In this document: one piece after another, positions 12,740 to 24,590 of the stretch
Position numbering within the stretch: position 1 is the first letter of the stretch
Layout of the letters: each line of letters starts with the position of its first letter
Source: Heterostelium album PN500
Taxonomy: Eukaryota > Evosea > Eumycetozoa > Acytosteliales > Acytosteliaceae
NCBI RefSeq assembly: GCF_000004825.1
Contig: NW_008805064.1
Coordinates: 1,054,001 to 1,118,000, forward strand
Direction of reading: 5' to 3'
DNA length: 64,000 bases
The notes under the pieces: generated by a model
The model's input: only the letters and a program-made list of their open reading frames with translations
What the model was told of the DNA's origin: nothing
Databases searched by the model: none
Program-made: the position numbers and the translations under genes

Positions 12740-13134
12740 ATGCTTGATACAATCAGTCATATAAAGTTAAGATCGACTATACACCAGAAACTAATTGAAT
12801 CCGGTGAGAAAGAACGACTAAAGATTCTGCTACGTAATAAACTGGTAGAGGCCGGCTGGCGTGACGAAGTTAAAACCTACTGTAGAGATTATATAAAGAA
12901 CAACGGTGGTGAGAATCTGAGTATAGAGGAATTGATTCAACATATTACACCAGTTGCAAAGAGTAAGTTGTTGATTGTCATTGAAATGCGCACTTTAATT
13001 AATTTCTAACGAACGCGTTCGCACCTCCTATAGAAAAAGTACCACCACAAGTGAAACAAGATTTAGTCAAGAGAATCCGAAAGTTTCTTGGCCCTAATAA
13101 TACTGGAATTCCAGCGACACTTCCACCTCACTAA
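12740..13134 (+). CDS. eny2: ENY2/Sus1 subunit of SAGA and TREX-2
   Basis: Exons are 12740-12962 and 13034-13134, giving 107 residues (human ENY2 has 101). Recognisable blocks are IHQKLIESGEKERLKILLRN, KLVEAGWRDEVKTYCRDYIK, ELIQHITPVAK and, in exon 2, VPPQVKQDLVKRIRKFL. These follow ENY2/Sus1 from end to end. The protein is a small all-helical hook that wraps partner helices. In SAGA it sits in the H2B deubiquitinase module, and in TREX-2 it binds the GANP/Sac3 scaffold at nuclear pores, linking transcription to mRNA export. The family is known for conserved small intron-containing genes. The extra C-terminal PNNTGIPATLPPH tail is unlike the human protein. The gene converges with the ABCH gene. 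Confidence 0.93.
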
Positions 13135-13569
13135 AAATTATCACTTTTTGTTAATATAATACAACTCGCAATAACATAACTACTTTCACCCCTTCAATAA
13201 TACCCAATATTAATATAGTCAATAATCATATACACCCACATATATAATATAATCAAATCAAATCAAACAGAAATCTGGAATTCCGAATCTCATCACCATC
13301 CCAAACCTACAACAACTAAACATCTCCCCCTTTTTTTTTTTTTATCCTTGTTTTTCCCTTTCCAAGGATATAACAAAAAAAAAGGTTAAACAAATTGTAT
13401 AATTACTTTAATAAATGGAATAATAATAATTAACTAAATACTTTGTAAATATTATGTTGGAGTTTTAAATATATAAAATATATTTTAATATTAATATTAA
13501 ATTTGGTGGATATGTTAACAAATACAATTGATGAAACTTTAAAAGTTGGTTGTTTGGTTATCGTTGATA
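13135..13569. other. Convergent intergenic region
   Basis: This is 3' flank of eny2 and of the ABCH gene. It is AT-rich, with AATAAA-like motifs and a T-run near 13330. No gene is seen. Confidence 0.5.
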
Positions 13570-15304
13570 TTAAAGTATTCTTTCAATATCTTCTGTTATG
13601 CTATCTATTGAATTCTTTGAGTATGGCTGTGACGATTGTTCATTGATTTGTAAATATACATCGTTGTTAGTTCTGATGGTGTTGTTGCTGATCGACAGTG
13701 GTGTCGAACCAGACATTCCACCTACGCTATTGTAAGAGGAGGACGATGCAGGTTCATCATCCTCCAAATCGAGTAGAATCTTTTGTTGTTTCATCGATGA
13801 CGATGAGTTGTTCAATCCAACGACATTGGTAGAGTGATTCAATATCGGTAAGCTAATATTACTAGAGGTACTGGTCGACAAGTTATGATTGTTCTCAATG
13901 TTGAACGGTGAACCCGAGAGAACATTGGGAGAGGTCGATGTTCTCAATCCGCTATTGCTATGATTGATCGCCACTGAATCATTGGTGATACTACTGTCTG
14001 CAGCAGCAGAGTACGAAGCAATCGATTTGTAATCCGTTGGTTTTCTAATCTCTGTGACACTCGATCCTCTATTCTTACTCTTTTCATTCAAAACACTTGT
14101 TACTCCACCTTTTTGATTCTGTTGAATTAACTATAAAGAGTTACATTACAAAACAATACAATTGTCAATAACAATAACAATAAACAATTAAACAAACTAG
14201 GTAAATACTACTTACTTGTATTTCACGATCTAATCTGGCATAGTGTTCTCTTCTCGCGTCAGTCTGGACACTCTCAAAACGCTGTATCTTTCCGTCACGC
14301 ATCCAGATGATTCTGTCTGCATACATTTTGAGTCCGACATCATGAGTGACCATAACCAATGTAATATTTTCATTCTTATTTAAATCTGTCAATAACTTCA
14401 TTACAACCGATGTATTTACTGTATCCAAATCACCACTATAGTAAAATATTTAAAAGTGTTGGTTAGTTTTTGTTTTCATTTGATTAATCAACAACTTACG
14501 TTGGTTCATCTAATAATAAAATATCGGGGTTGTTTGCCATTGCTCGGGCAATGGTAACACGTTGTTGTTCACCACCGGACAACTGTGAAGGAATATGATC
14601 GAGACGGTCTTTCATTCCGACCTTTGTTAACAATGAAATAGCTCGTTCACGTCTCTCTGTTGCTGAAAGTTCGCCAAGCAATATCATCGGCATCTCTACA
14701 TTCTCCAAAGCAGTCAACGATGACAATAAATTAAATGTTTGAAATACAAATCCACTACAATTAAATTAATAATAATAGTAATAATAATGTTAAAATTAAA
14801 TTAGAAAAAAACAAAACACTCTTTGAAAAAAAAAAATAAAATAAACAACAAAACTTACATATTTTTTAATCTTATATATGCTAAATCTTTATCTGTTGTT
14901 TTATGATTTATCACTTTTTTTTAAAAATGAAAATTGTTAATAAATATACTACTAATATATATATATATTCTCCGATGATTAATGATTTATGAATACTTAC
15001 TTTTACCACATAATTTCATATCACCTTTGGTTGGTTTATCTATTGTTCCTATTAGGTTAAGCATGGTTGTCTTACCACCACCGGAAGTACCGAAAATACA
15101 TACGAATTCACCTCTCTTTATATTCATTGTGACACCACGCAATGCCGGTACACCTTCTATTCCAAGTAGATAGGTCTTGTGAATATTCTTCATCACCACA
15201 ATATTATTTGGATCGTTTATATCTATTCCATCGTCTTTCTTTAGTCTAACCTGTCCGAAATAACTTTCTTCTGTGCTAAAAGGTGATCCTATATCTGTTG
15301 CCAT
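13570..15304 (-). CDS. ABC transporter ATP-binding protein, ABCH-type
   Basis: Exons on the minus strand are 15304-15001, 14913-14859 (only 55 nt), 14754-14500, 14435-14216 and 14130-13570, giving 464 residues. One complete nucleotide-binding domain is present: Walker [10 protein letters not shown] (residues 72-80), Q-loop VFQTFN, signature LSGGEQQR (178-185), Walker B ILLLDE (198-203), D-loop GDLD and switch His236. It resembles MacB/LolD-type ATPases that load lipid or lipoprotein exporters, and the dictyostelid ABCH family (abcH genes) that lacks membrane segments. No transmembrane stretch is seen here, so a separate membrane partner is likely. After residue 278 the chain turns into a Ser/Asn-rich tail without a known domain, ending [12 protein letters not shown] do not assign a particular abcH number. 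The gene is divergent to mhcA across 2.5 kb. Confidence 0.88.
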
Positions 15305-17822
15305 TCTAATATATATCTTCTATTTTCTCTTTAATATTTTTCTTTTTCTTTTCTTTTCCTTTCTTTCTAAATTCTAATATTTAATTTATATAATATTAAA
15401 ATTTTTAATAAATAAATAATATATAAATAATATATAAATAATATCTAACTATCCTCTTTAATCTATTATACTTTTAATTAAAAAAGTTTAAATTAAATTT
15501 GATTGACTGACCTGTGACTGATTGATTAAAGATTTTGATAAAATAAAAAATTAAACAAAAAAAAAAAAGTAAATTAAAAATGAGCAAGCAAAAAACAAAC
15601 TTAAACAAAAAAAAATAAGAAAATATCAATTAATTGTTTTTAATTATTAATAATTGATTTTAAAAATTATACATATATGTAATTTATATGTTTATGTTTT
15701 TGTTTTTTATTTTATTTTATTTTAGTACATGTTAAAAAAATATATTTTAAAAAATACCAACAACAACAATGGTTGGTTAGATGGTTGTCATTTGAACAAA
15801 ATTCACGCATAATTCCTTTTTTTTTGAGAAACAAGAGGGTTAGATACAAACTCATATGTGTGTGTGTGATTTCAAAAAACTGAAAACGACATGAGGGAAT
15901 TCATTTTTTTTTAACACACCGAAAAATAAACATTCTAACATCACCAACTGTTTGTTCTATCTAAAAATATTTTATAGAATTATAACTCTGTTTCTGTTCT
16001 TGTAATGTTGATCCAATCCTTTAAATCTTGAGTTCTACCAATATTTTTATCTCTTATGACTCTTATTTTATTTTCCTTCATGTTATTAATGAAAAAATAT
16101 TATGTTTATTTTTAAGAAGTAATTGAATAACTCACTTCATCAAGTGAAATTGATATTCAACAATAGGAAAGAGAAAAAAAAAAATAATCGTTTTTTAGAC
16201 TACCAACAAACTCAACTTATTAAACTTTGGTTACAAAAAAAAAAAAATTTACTTATTCACACAACAAAACAAAAAAAAAAAAAAAAAAATCTAGATGTTC
16301 TTTCTTATATTAAATAATATAATTTATCATATTCTTATAATAATATCTCTCCATTAATTGATTTTCGAAAATACTAAAATTAGACAATGAAAAAAAAAAT
16401 CAAAATCATTCTGATGTTGATGGTGTGATTAATTGTGCCACACTCACTTAATCGTCAGGTTTTTTTTCGCAGGACTGGTTTTTTTTTTGAAAAAAAGGTG
16501 GAGTCAAAATTTGAAGGAAAATAAAAATTCAAAAAAAAAATATTCAAACCCAATAAACTAACCAATGGCTAAAATTTCAAATAATTTTTTGTTTTGATGG
16601 AGAAATTGCACAATTTTACCAAGCAGTTATGAATGGTCAACGATTTTTTGGTTTTTTTTTTGTAAAAAAATTAAAAGTTTTAATTTTTTTTTTTTAGATT
16701 TTGCCTGCAGAAAAGATTGCACATAAATTTTCAGAGAGCTGCATTGTTTCAAACATTCATTTCTTTACACCAACAACCAATATAACATTCAAATCTATAC
16801 ACATATAATCGAACAACCTTCATCTCTATATATTTCTTGAAGAGTTTCTTTTATTTTGTTTTGTTTGTTTCTTATTTATATATCTATATTCATTCCTGGT
16901 TGTAATATTAAAAACATTATTTAACTTGTATTCCTAATTAAAATTTGTAATTGTAAGTATTAACTAATTTTTATTTTATATCATTAAATAATTCATTCCA
17001 ATATAATAATAACAATCATAATAATAATAACAACTTCACATTCACTCATTCATTACAACATTAAAATTCAATCTATCAAATATTTATATATGTAATGGAT
17101 TGATATATCTATGATTGATTGATTGTTATTGATTTTACAAAATACCCATTTTTCAAACAAAAATAAAACAACCCATTCCACACACTCTAACATTATAAAT
17201 TCAAACAAACTATAAATCAAATAAAACACACAACTATAAAATCAAATAACCCTCATCCAAATTCAAAAAAAAATAATTTAAAAAACCCATTTTTCAAAAC
17301 AATGGGTAAGTTTTTTTATTTTTTTTTATAAAAGATGTTGAACAGGAAAGGAGCGTGTGTGTTAATGCAAAGTGGTATTGATCAACAATAGATTTGTTTA
17401 TTTATTTCTAATTAAATTTGAAAATAATATTATATCTATATTTAATTTTAATTAAATCAATCAATTATCCAATCCCTCAACTGATTTACTTAAATTATAA
17501 ATTGAAAACCAGCTGGCTATCTATCCAATTTATTTTCATATTATTTTGTTTTGTTTTTTTTTTTAGATTGTCATAGCAAATACAAAAAGATTGCTAGTTA
17601 TTTGTAGTAATACAAATATTTATATTTTATATATCCAATAATCAATTCTTCTTGCCCTTCTTTGTTTGTTTTATCAATTAATTAAAATGTATATGGAATG
17701 AATTTGATACATTGTTATTATTTTTAGTTGTTTTTTCAAATACTAACTTTCTTTTCTTTTTTTCTTTCCTATTTTAGTTTAAATTTGTAAAAAAAAAAAA
17801 AAAGTAATCGTAACATTACAAA
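15305..17822. other. 2.5 kb region between the ABCH gene and mhcA
   Basis: No coding sequence is supported. The stretch is AT-rich with T-runs. The part next to mhcA (about 17100-17822) has a 14-bp direct repeat, ACCCATTTTTCAAA, at 17144 and 17284. A candidate 5'UTR intron (17305-17777) follows. Confidence 0.5.
17305..17777 (+). promoter_or_regulatory. Candidate 5'UTR intron of mhcA
   Basis: The sequence AACAATGG|GTAAGT at 17298-17310 looks like an exon end, and TTTTAG ends at 17777, 45 bp before the mhcA ATG. If spliced, the leader would contain a tiny upstream open frame (an ATG followed soon by a stop). A length of 473 bp is long for this genome's introns, and other AG sites near 17565 and 17728 could be used instead. 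Only cDNA could confirm it. Confidence 0.35.
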
Positions 17823-20800
17823 ATGAATCCAATCAACGATCGTAAATCTGACTATTGGAAGTATCTCAAGATTAGACAAGGTGAGTCCGATCTCTTCAAG
17901 ATCGCTGCCTCTGACAAGAGATACATCTGGTACAACCCAGATCCAAAGGAGCGTGACACCTACGACTGCGCTGAAATCGTCCGTGAGACCGCTGACTCCT
18001 TCGTCTTCAAGACCACCGCCGGTGAGGAGCGTACCGTCAAGAAGGACGATGCCAACCAACGTAATCCAGTCAAGTTCGACGGTGTTGAGGATATGTCTGA
18101 ATTGTCATACCTCAATGAGCCAGCTGTCTTCCACAACATGCGTGTAAGATACAATCAAGATTTGATCTACGTAAGTATCTTTTTAAAACAACAACAACAA
18201 CAACAATTCAAAACAAACAAATAGATATCCTAATATTGTATTTTAAATCAATCAATATAACAGACTTACTCTGGTCTTTTCTTGGTAGTCGTCAATCCAT
18301 TCAAGAGAATTCCAATCTATACCCCAGAGATGGTCGATCTCTTCAAGGGTAGAAGAAGAAACGAAGTTGCTCCACATATCTTTGCCATCTCCGATGGTGC
18401 TTACAGATCTATGTTGGACGACCGTCAAAATCAATCACTTCTCATTACTGGTGAGTCTGGTGCCGGTAAGGTAATGTATCAATCAACTGAGAAAAATCAT
18501 TTTAGAAACATTCAAAAACAATATATTAATAATCGAAATAACTATATATATATAGACTGAGAATACCAAGAAGGTAATCCAATATTTGGCAGCTGTTGCT
18601 GGTAGAACTGCCAATGGTGCCGGTGTTTTGGAACAACAAATTCTCCAAGCCAATCCAATTTTGGAAGCTTTCGGTAATGCCAAGACCACCCGTAACAACA
18701 ACTCTTCGCGTTTCGGTAAGTTCATTGAAATCCAATTCAACAGTGCCGGTTTCATCTGTGGTGCCTCCATCCAATCCTACTTGTTGGAGAAGTCTCGTGT
18801 CACTTTCCAAGCTGAGACCGAGCGTAACTACCACATCTTCTACCAATTGTTGGCCGGTGCCACCTCTGACGAGAAGAAGCAATTGTTCTTGTCCGGTCCA
18901 GAGAACTACCAGTATCTCAACCAATCCGGTTGCACTGACATCAAGGGTGTCTCTGACCTCGAGGAGTACAAGGCAACTCGTAACGCCATGACCATCATGG
19001 GATTCTCGAACGACGAGCAATTGTCGATCATGAAGGTCATCGCCGCCGTCTTGCACTTGGGTAACGTCAAGTTCGAGAAGGGATCCGGTGAAGGTGCCCT
19101 CCTCAAGGACAAGACCTCGCTCAACCACGTCGCCACCGTCCTCCAAGTCAACCCAGCCACTTTGGAGAAGGCTTTGATCGAGCCACGTATCCTTGCCGGT
19201 CGTGACTTGGTCGCCACCCACTTGAACCCAGAGAAAGCATCGTCCTCAAGAGATGCCTTGGTCAAGGCATTGTACGGTCGTCTCTTCCTCTGGTTGGTCA
19301 AGAAGATCAATCAAGTCCTCTGTCAAGAGCGTAAGGCCTACTTCATTGGTGTCCTCGATATTTCCGGTTTCGAAATCTTCAAGGTCAACTCATTCGAGCA
19401 ATTGTGTATCAATTACACCAATGAGAAACTCCAACAGTTCTTCAATCATCATATGTTCAAGTTGGAGCAAGAGGAGTACTTGCGTGAGAAGATCAACTGG
19501 ACTTTCATCGATTTCGGTTTGGATTCACAAGCTACCATCGATCTCATTGATGCCCGTCAACCACCAGGTTTGCTCGCCTTGTTGGACGAACAATCTGTCT
19601 TCCCAAATGCCACCGACGCCACCCTCATCGGAAAGTTCCACTCTCACTTCTCCAAGAAGCATCCAAAATACGAAGAACCACGTTTCTCCAAGACCGAATT
19701 CGGTGTTACCCATTATGCCGGTCAAGTCATGTACGAGATCTCCGATTGGCTCGAGAAGAACAAGGATCCACTTCAACAAGATTTGGAGCTTTGCTTCAAG
19801 GAGTCTGGTGACCAATTGGTATTGAAGTTGTTCAACGACCCAGCTATCGCTTCGCGTGCCAAGAAGGGTGCCAACTTTATCACCGTCGCCGCTTCCTACA
19901 AGGAGCAATTGTCCAGTTTGATGGCCACCTTGGAGACCACCAATCCACATTTCGTTCGTTGTATCATTCCAAACAACAAGCAATTGCCAGGTAAGCTCGA
20001 AGATCACGTCGTCCTCGACCAATTGCGTTGCAATGGTGTGCTCGAAGGTATCCGTATCACCCGTAAAGGTTTCCCCAATCGTATCATCTACTCTGACTTT
20101 GTCAAGCGTTACTACTTGCTCGCCCCCAACGTTCCACGTGATGCTGAGGACGTCCAAAAGGCTACCCTAGCCGTTTTGAAGCACTTGAACATCGAGGAGG
20201 AGCAATACCGTTTCGGTCTCACCAAGATCTTCTTCCGTGCCGGTCAACTCGCCCGTATCGAAGAGGCTCGTGAGATGCGTATCTCTGAGATCATCAAGTC
20301 GATCCAAGCTGCCGCCCGTGGTTGGATCGCCCGTAAGGCTTACAAGACCGCTCGTGAGCACACTGTCAGCGCACGTATCATTCAACAGAACTTGCGTGCC
20401 TACTTGGAGTTCAAGAACTGGCCATGGTGGAAGTTATTCTCCAAGGCTCGTCCATTATTGAAGAGAAGAAACTTCGAGAAGGAGATCAAGGAGAAGGAGA
20501 GAGAGATCGGAGAGTTGAAGAACACTTTGTCCGAGACATCCTCTGCCAAGGATCGTTTGGAGAAGTCGTTGCGTGATACCGAGTCATCGGTCCACGACTT
20601 GCAACGTCAATTGAAGTCCGAAAAGGAAGCTCTCAAGAATCTCTACGACTCCAAGGACGCTTTGGAGTCTGAGAAGCGTGAACTTCAAATCCGTGTCGAC
20701 GATATCGAGATGGAGTTGGACGAGAAGAAGGCTCAAATCGAGAATCTCCAAGCCCAAAAGAAGAACGCCGAAGACAAGGTTCGTGATTTGGAGGAGGAAC

Positions 20801-23800
20801 TTGCTGAGGAGCAAAAGTTGCGTGCCGGTCTCGAGAAACTCAAGAAGAAGTACGAAGAGGAGGTCGACGAATTGAAGAAGTTGAACGACGGTCAACAAGA
20901 CACCATCACTCGTCTCGAGAAGATCAAGTCCGATCTTCAAAAGGAGGTTGAGGAGCTCACTGATTCCATCTCCTCAGAGTCCAAGGACAAGGGTGCTCTT
21001 GAAAAGGCACGTGTTCGTCTCGTCGGTGAGATCGAAGATCTCAACGCCAAGCTCGACGCCGAGACCAAGGACAAGAACGACTTGCTCCGTCAAAAGAAGA
21101 AGCTCGAGGACGAGTTGGCTCAAGTCACCGAACAACTCGCTCAAGAGACCGCTGCCAAGATCGCCCAAGAGAACGCCAACAAGAAGCTCCAAGGTGAATA
21201 CACCGAGCTCAACGAGAAGTTCAACAACGAAGTCTCGGCCAAGAACAATTTGGAGAAGACCAAGAAGACTTTGGAGGGACAATTGGCTTCAGTCAGCAAC
21301 GAGCTCGCCGAAGAACAAAAGAACCGTGACTCACTCGACAAGAAGAAGAAGGCTCTCGAACAGATGTTGGACGAGATGAAGGATCAATTGGAGTCGACCG
21401 GTGGTGAGAAGAAGTCGTTGTACGACTTGAAGGTAAAGCAAGAGCAAGACTTGGAGGCTTTGAGAAACCAAATCTCCGAGTTGCAATCGACCATCGCCAA
21501 GCTCGAGAAGGCAAAGGCTGCCCTCGAAGGTGAAGTCGCCCGTCTCCAAGGTGAGTTGGAAGCTGAACAACTCGCCAAGGCCAACCTCGAGAAGACCAAG
21601 AAGAAGGTCGAGGCCGAACTCGAAGACACCAAGGCCAACTTGGTTCAAGAACAAAACAGCAAGCAAGCTCTCGACAAGACCCGTAAGAAGTTGGAGCAAG
21701 ACTTGGCTGAAGTTCGTCAACAACTCGAAGAATCTAACAACGGTAAATCGTCATCCGATTCCACCAACAAACAACTCGAAGGTCAAATCTCTGACTTGAA
21801 GGTTGAAATCGACCAAGAATCCAAGGCCAAGCAAGCTCTCGACAAGAAGCGTTTGGCTCTCGAATCCGAACTCAAGTTTGTCAACGAACAACTTGAGGAG
21901 GAGAAGAAGAAGGTCGAAGCTGGTGAGCGTCGTAAGGTCGACTTGGAGAAGGAAGTCTCACAACTCAAGGAGCAAATCGACGAGGAAGCCAACGCCAAGA
22001 AGGCTGTCTCCGAAGCCAAGTCCAAGAAGGAACAAGAGTTGGACGAAGTCAAGCGTCAATTCGCCGATATCGTATCGTCGCGTGACAAGGCTGCCGAGCA
22101 AGTCAAATCGCTCCAAGCCAAGAACGACGAGTACAAGAACACCGCCGACGAAGCCGAAGGAAACATGGAGCGTGCTGAACGTGCCAAGAAGAAGGCCGAG
22201 TACGAGCTCGAGGAAGCCAACAAGTCACTCGAAGAGGAGGCTGCCAAGCGTGCCAAGATCGAGAAGGCTCTCAAGAAGGCTGAAGCCGACTTCCGTGCTG
22301 CCCGTCAAGAAGCCGACGACCAAAAGGCTATCTCATCCGACCAATACGTCCAATTGAAGCGTCTCAACGAGGAGTTGTCCGAGTTGCGTTCCATTTTGGA
22401 GGAGTCTGACGACCGTGCCAACAACGCCGTCAAGTCCAAGAAGGCTGCCGAAACCCAATTGGAGTCATTGAAGGACGAGTTGGAAGCTGCCAACATTGCC
22501 AAGTCCAAGGCTGAGAAGAAGCAAAAGGATGCTGAAGTCCGTGTTGTCGAACTCGAAGAGATGTTGGAGGACAAGTCCGGTTCCGTCAACGTCGAGCAAA
22601 TCAGAAAGAAGGATGCTGAAATCGACGATTTGCGTGCTCGTTTGGATCGTGAGACCGACTCTCGTGTCAAGGCTGAGGAGGACAAGAAGAACACTCGTAA
22701 GACATTCTCTGATCTCGAAGCCAAGGTTGAGGAAGCCGATCGTAACTCTGCTGCCATCGACCGTCAAAAGAAGAAGTTGGAGAGCGATATCATCGACTTG
22801 AAGACTCAACTCGACACTGAATCCAAGGCTCGTTCCAAGGCTGAGAAGGCCAAGAAGAAGCTCGAGCAAACCCTCGCTGAGAAGCGTGCTGCCGAGGAAG
22901 GTTCCTCACGTGCTGCCGACGAGGAGCTCCGTAAGCAAGTCTGGGCTGAAGTCGACGATCTCCGTGGTCAACTCGATACTGAGCGTTCCGCATTGAATGC
23001 CGCCGAGAAGAAGAACAAATCCTTGTTGGCCGAGATCGATGAGATCAAGGAACAATGGGAGGAGTCCATTCTCGCCAAGGACAAGCATGTCAAGGCCAAG
23101 AGATTGCTCGAAGTCGAATTGGAAGAGCTCAAGGCTTCACTCGAAGAAGAAGAGGAAGCTCGTGGTGAATTGGAGGACATCAAGCGTCGTAAGGATCTCG
23201 AGGTTGAGGAGTACAAGAAGAAGTACGAGACTGAACTCGAAACCGCCACCCAAGCTGAGGAGTCACGTAAGAAGTTGGCCGAAGAGTTGGATGCCATCAA
23301 GAAGACCCTCGACGAGGAGAAGAAGGCCCGTAACGAAGCTGAGCGTGCCAAGAAGAGACTCGAGTCTGAGAACGAAGACTACTTGGCTCGTTTGGATGCT
23401 GAGGTCAAGAACAGATCACGTGCCGAGAAGGACAAGAAGAAGTACGAGAAGGACTTGCGTGAGACCAAGGGTAAACTCAACGACGAGGCTGCCACCAAGA
23501 CTCAAACCGAAATCGGTGCTGCCAAGCTCGAAGAGGTCATCGAAGACTTCAAGTCCAAGTTGGACGCCGCCGATGCCGCTCGTCAACAACTCGAAAAGTC
23601 CAAGAAGGCTCTCGAAGGTCAAATCGACGACTTGCGTGCCCAAATCGACGACGAAGGTAAGGTCAAGATGAGACTCGAGAAGGAGAAGCGTGCCCTCGAG
23701 GGAGAACTCGAAGACCTCCGTGAGCAAGTCGACGACGCCGAAGAGTCCAGATCCGAAGCCGAGAATGCCAAGCGTCTCCAAGACCTCGACCTCGAAGAAG

Positions 23801-24348
23801 CCCGTCGTAACCTCCAAAAGGAGATCGACGCCAAGGAGTCTGCTGAGGATGCCAAGAACAACCTCCAACGTGAGCTCATCGAAGTCAAGGGACGTCTCGA
23901 GGAGGAGATGATCGCCCGTACCAACTCTGACCGTTCACGTAAGAGATTGGACAGCGAGATCGATGCTTTGACCGCTCAAGTCGACGCCGAACAAAAGGCC
24001 AAGAACAAGGCATTGAAGGACGTCAAGAAGGTCGAGACCGAATTGAAGGAGATCAAGAAGAAGTACGGAGAAGTCGAGAAGACCTTGACCAAGGACGGTC
24101 TTACCGCCGAGAAACTCGAATCCGACTTGCGTAAGGCCAAGAAGGATCACTCCGACGAACAACAATCCCGTCTCTCACTCGAAACCGAAATCCGTAAGTT
24201 GCAATCCGATATCGTTTTGCTCAAGGATTCCATTGAGAAGGCTCAACGTGATCACGAGAAGACCAAGAGAGAATTGGAGTCCGAGTCACAATCCAAGCAA
24301 GAAATCCAAAGAAAGATGGCCGATTTCTTCTCTGGTCTCAAGGCTTAA
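17823..24348 (+). CDS. mhcA: Myosin II heavy chain
   Basis: Exons are 17823-18170, 18264-18470 and 18556-24348, giving 2115 residues (D. discoideum 2116). The motor has P-loop GESGAGKT (179-186), with intron 2 falling between K185 and T186. Further motor motifs are [10 protein letters not shown] (switch I), DISGFEIF (switch II) and [12 protein letters not shown]. Two IQ-type light-chain sites follow ([13 protein letters not shown] near 768 and [12 protein letters not shown]). The rest is a long heptad coiled-coil rod ending [10 protein letters not shown]. The three heavy-chain kinase target threonines of D. discoideum (1823, 1833, 2029) are present here as T1822, T1832 and T2028. The protein forms bipolar filaments for cytokinesis and cortical contraction. 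Codon choice is strongly biased to C-ending codons and CGT for Arg, as expected for a very highly expressed gene, and unlike most neighbours. Long minus-strand open frames inside it are by-products of this bias. Confidence 0.98.
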
Positions 24349-24492
24349 ATAACCTAAGAACCAACCAAATGATAATATTCTTAAAATAAATATGATACAA
24401 ATTTGAATATTATTCAAACAAACAAAAACAATCAATCTTTTTTGTTAATTTAATAGTTTGGTTTACATTGAAATAGTTATAATAACTAATAC

Positions 24493-24519
24493 AAAAAAAA
24501 AAAAAAAAAAAAAAAAAAA
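24493..24519. repeat. Poly(A) tract
   Basis: A 27-base uninterrupted A-run lies between the convergent ends of mhcA and the lectin-like gene. Confidence 0.9.
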
Positions 24520-24590
24520 GAAATTTGTAAATTCTAGCACGATCTAGATGTAAATGAGTATTTATTTAAGTATGTTTATTGTATGACAAA

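Noticed and set aside
16123-16317. 64-codon Lys-rich plus-strand frame
   Set aside because: Mostly A-runs read as Lys and Asn; nothing suggests a protein.
18526-24165. Many long open frames on the minus strand and other plus frames across mhcA
   Set aside because: They mirror the strong codon bias and heptad repeats of the myosin rod and show L/V/S-rich shadow composition.
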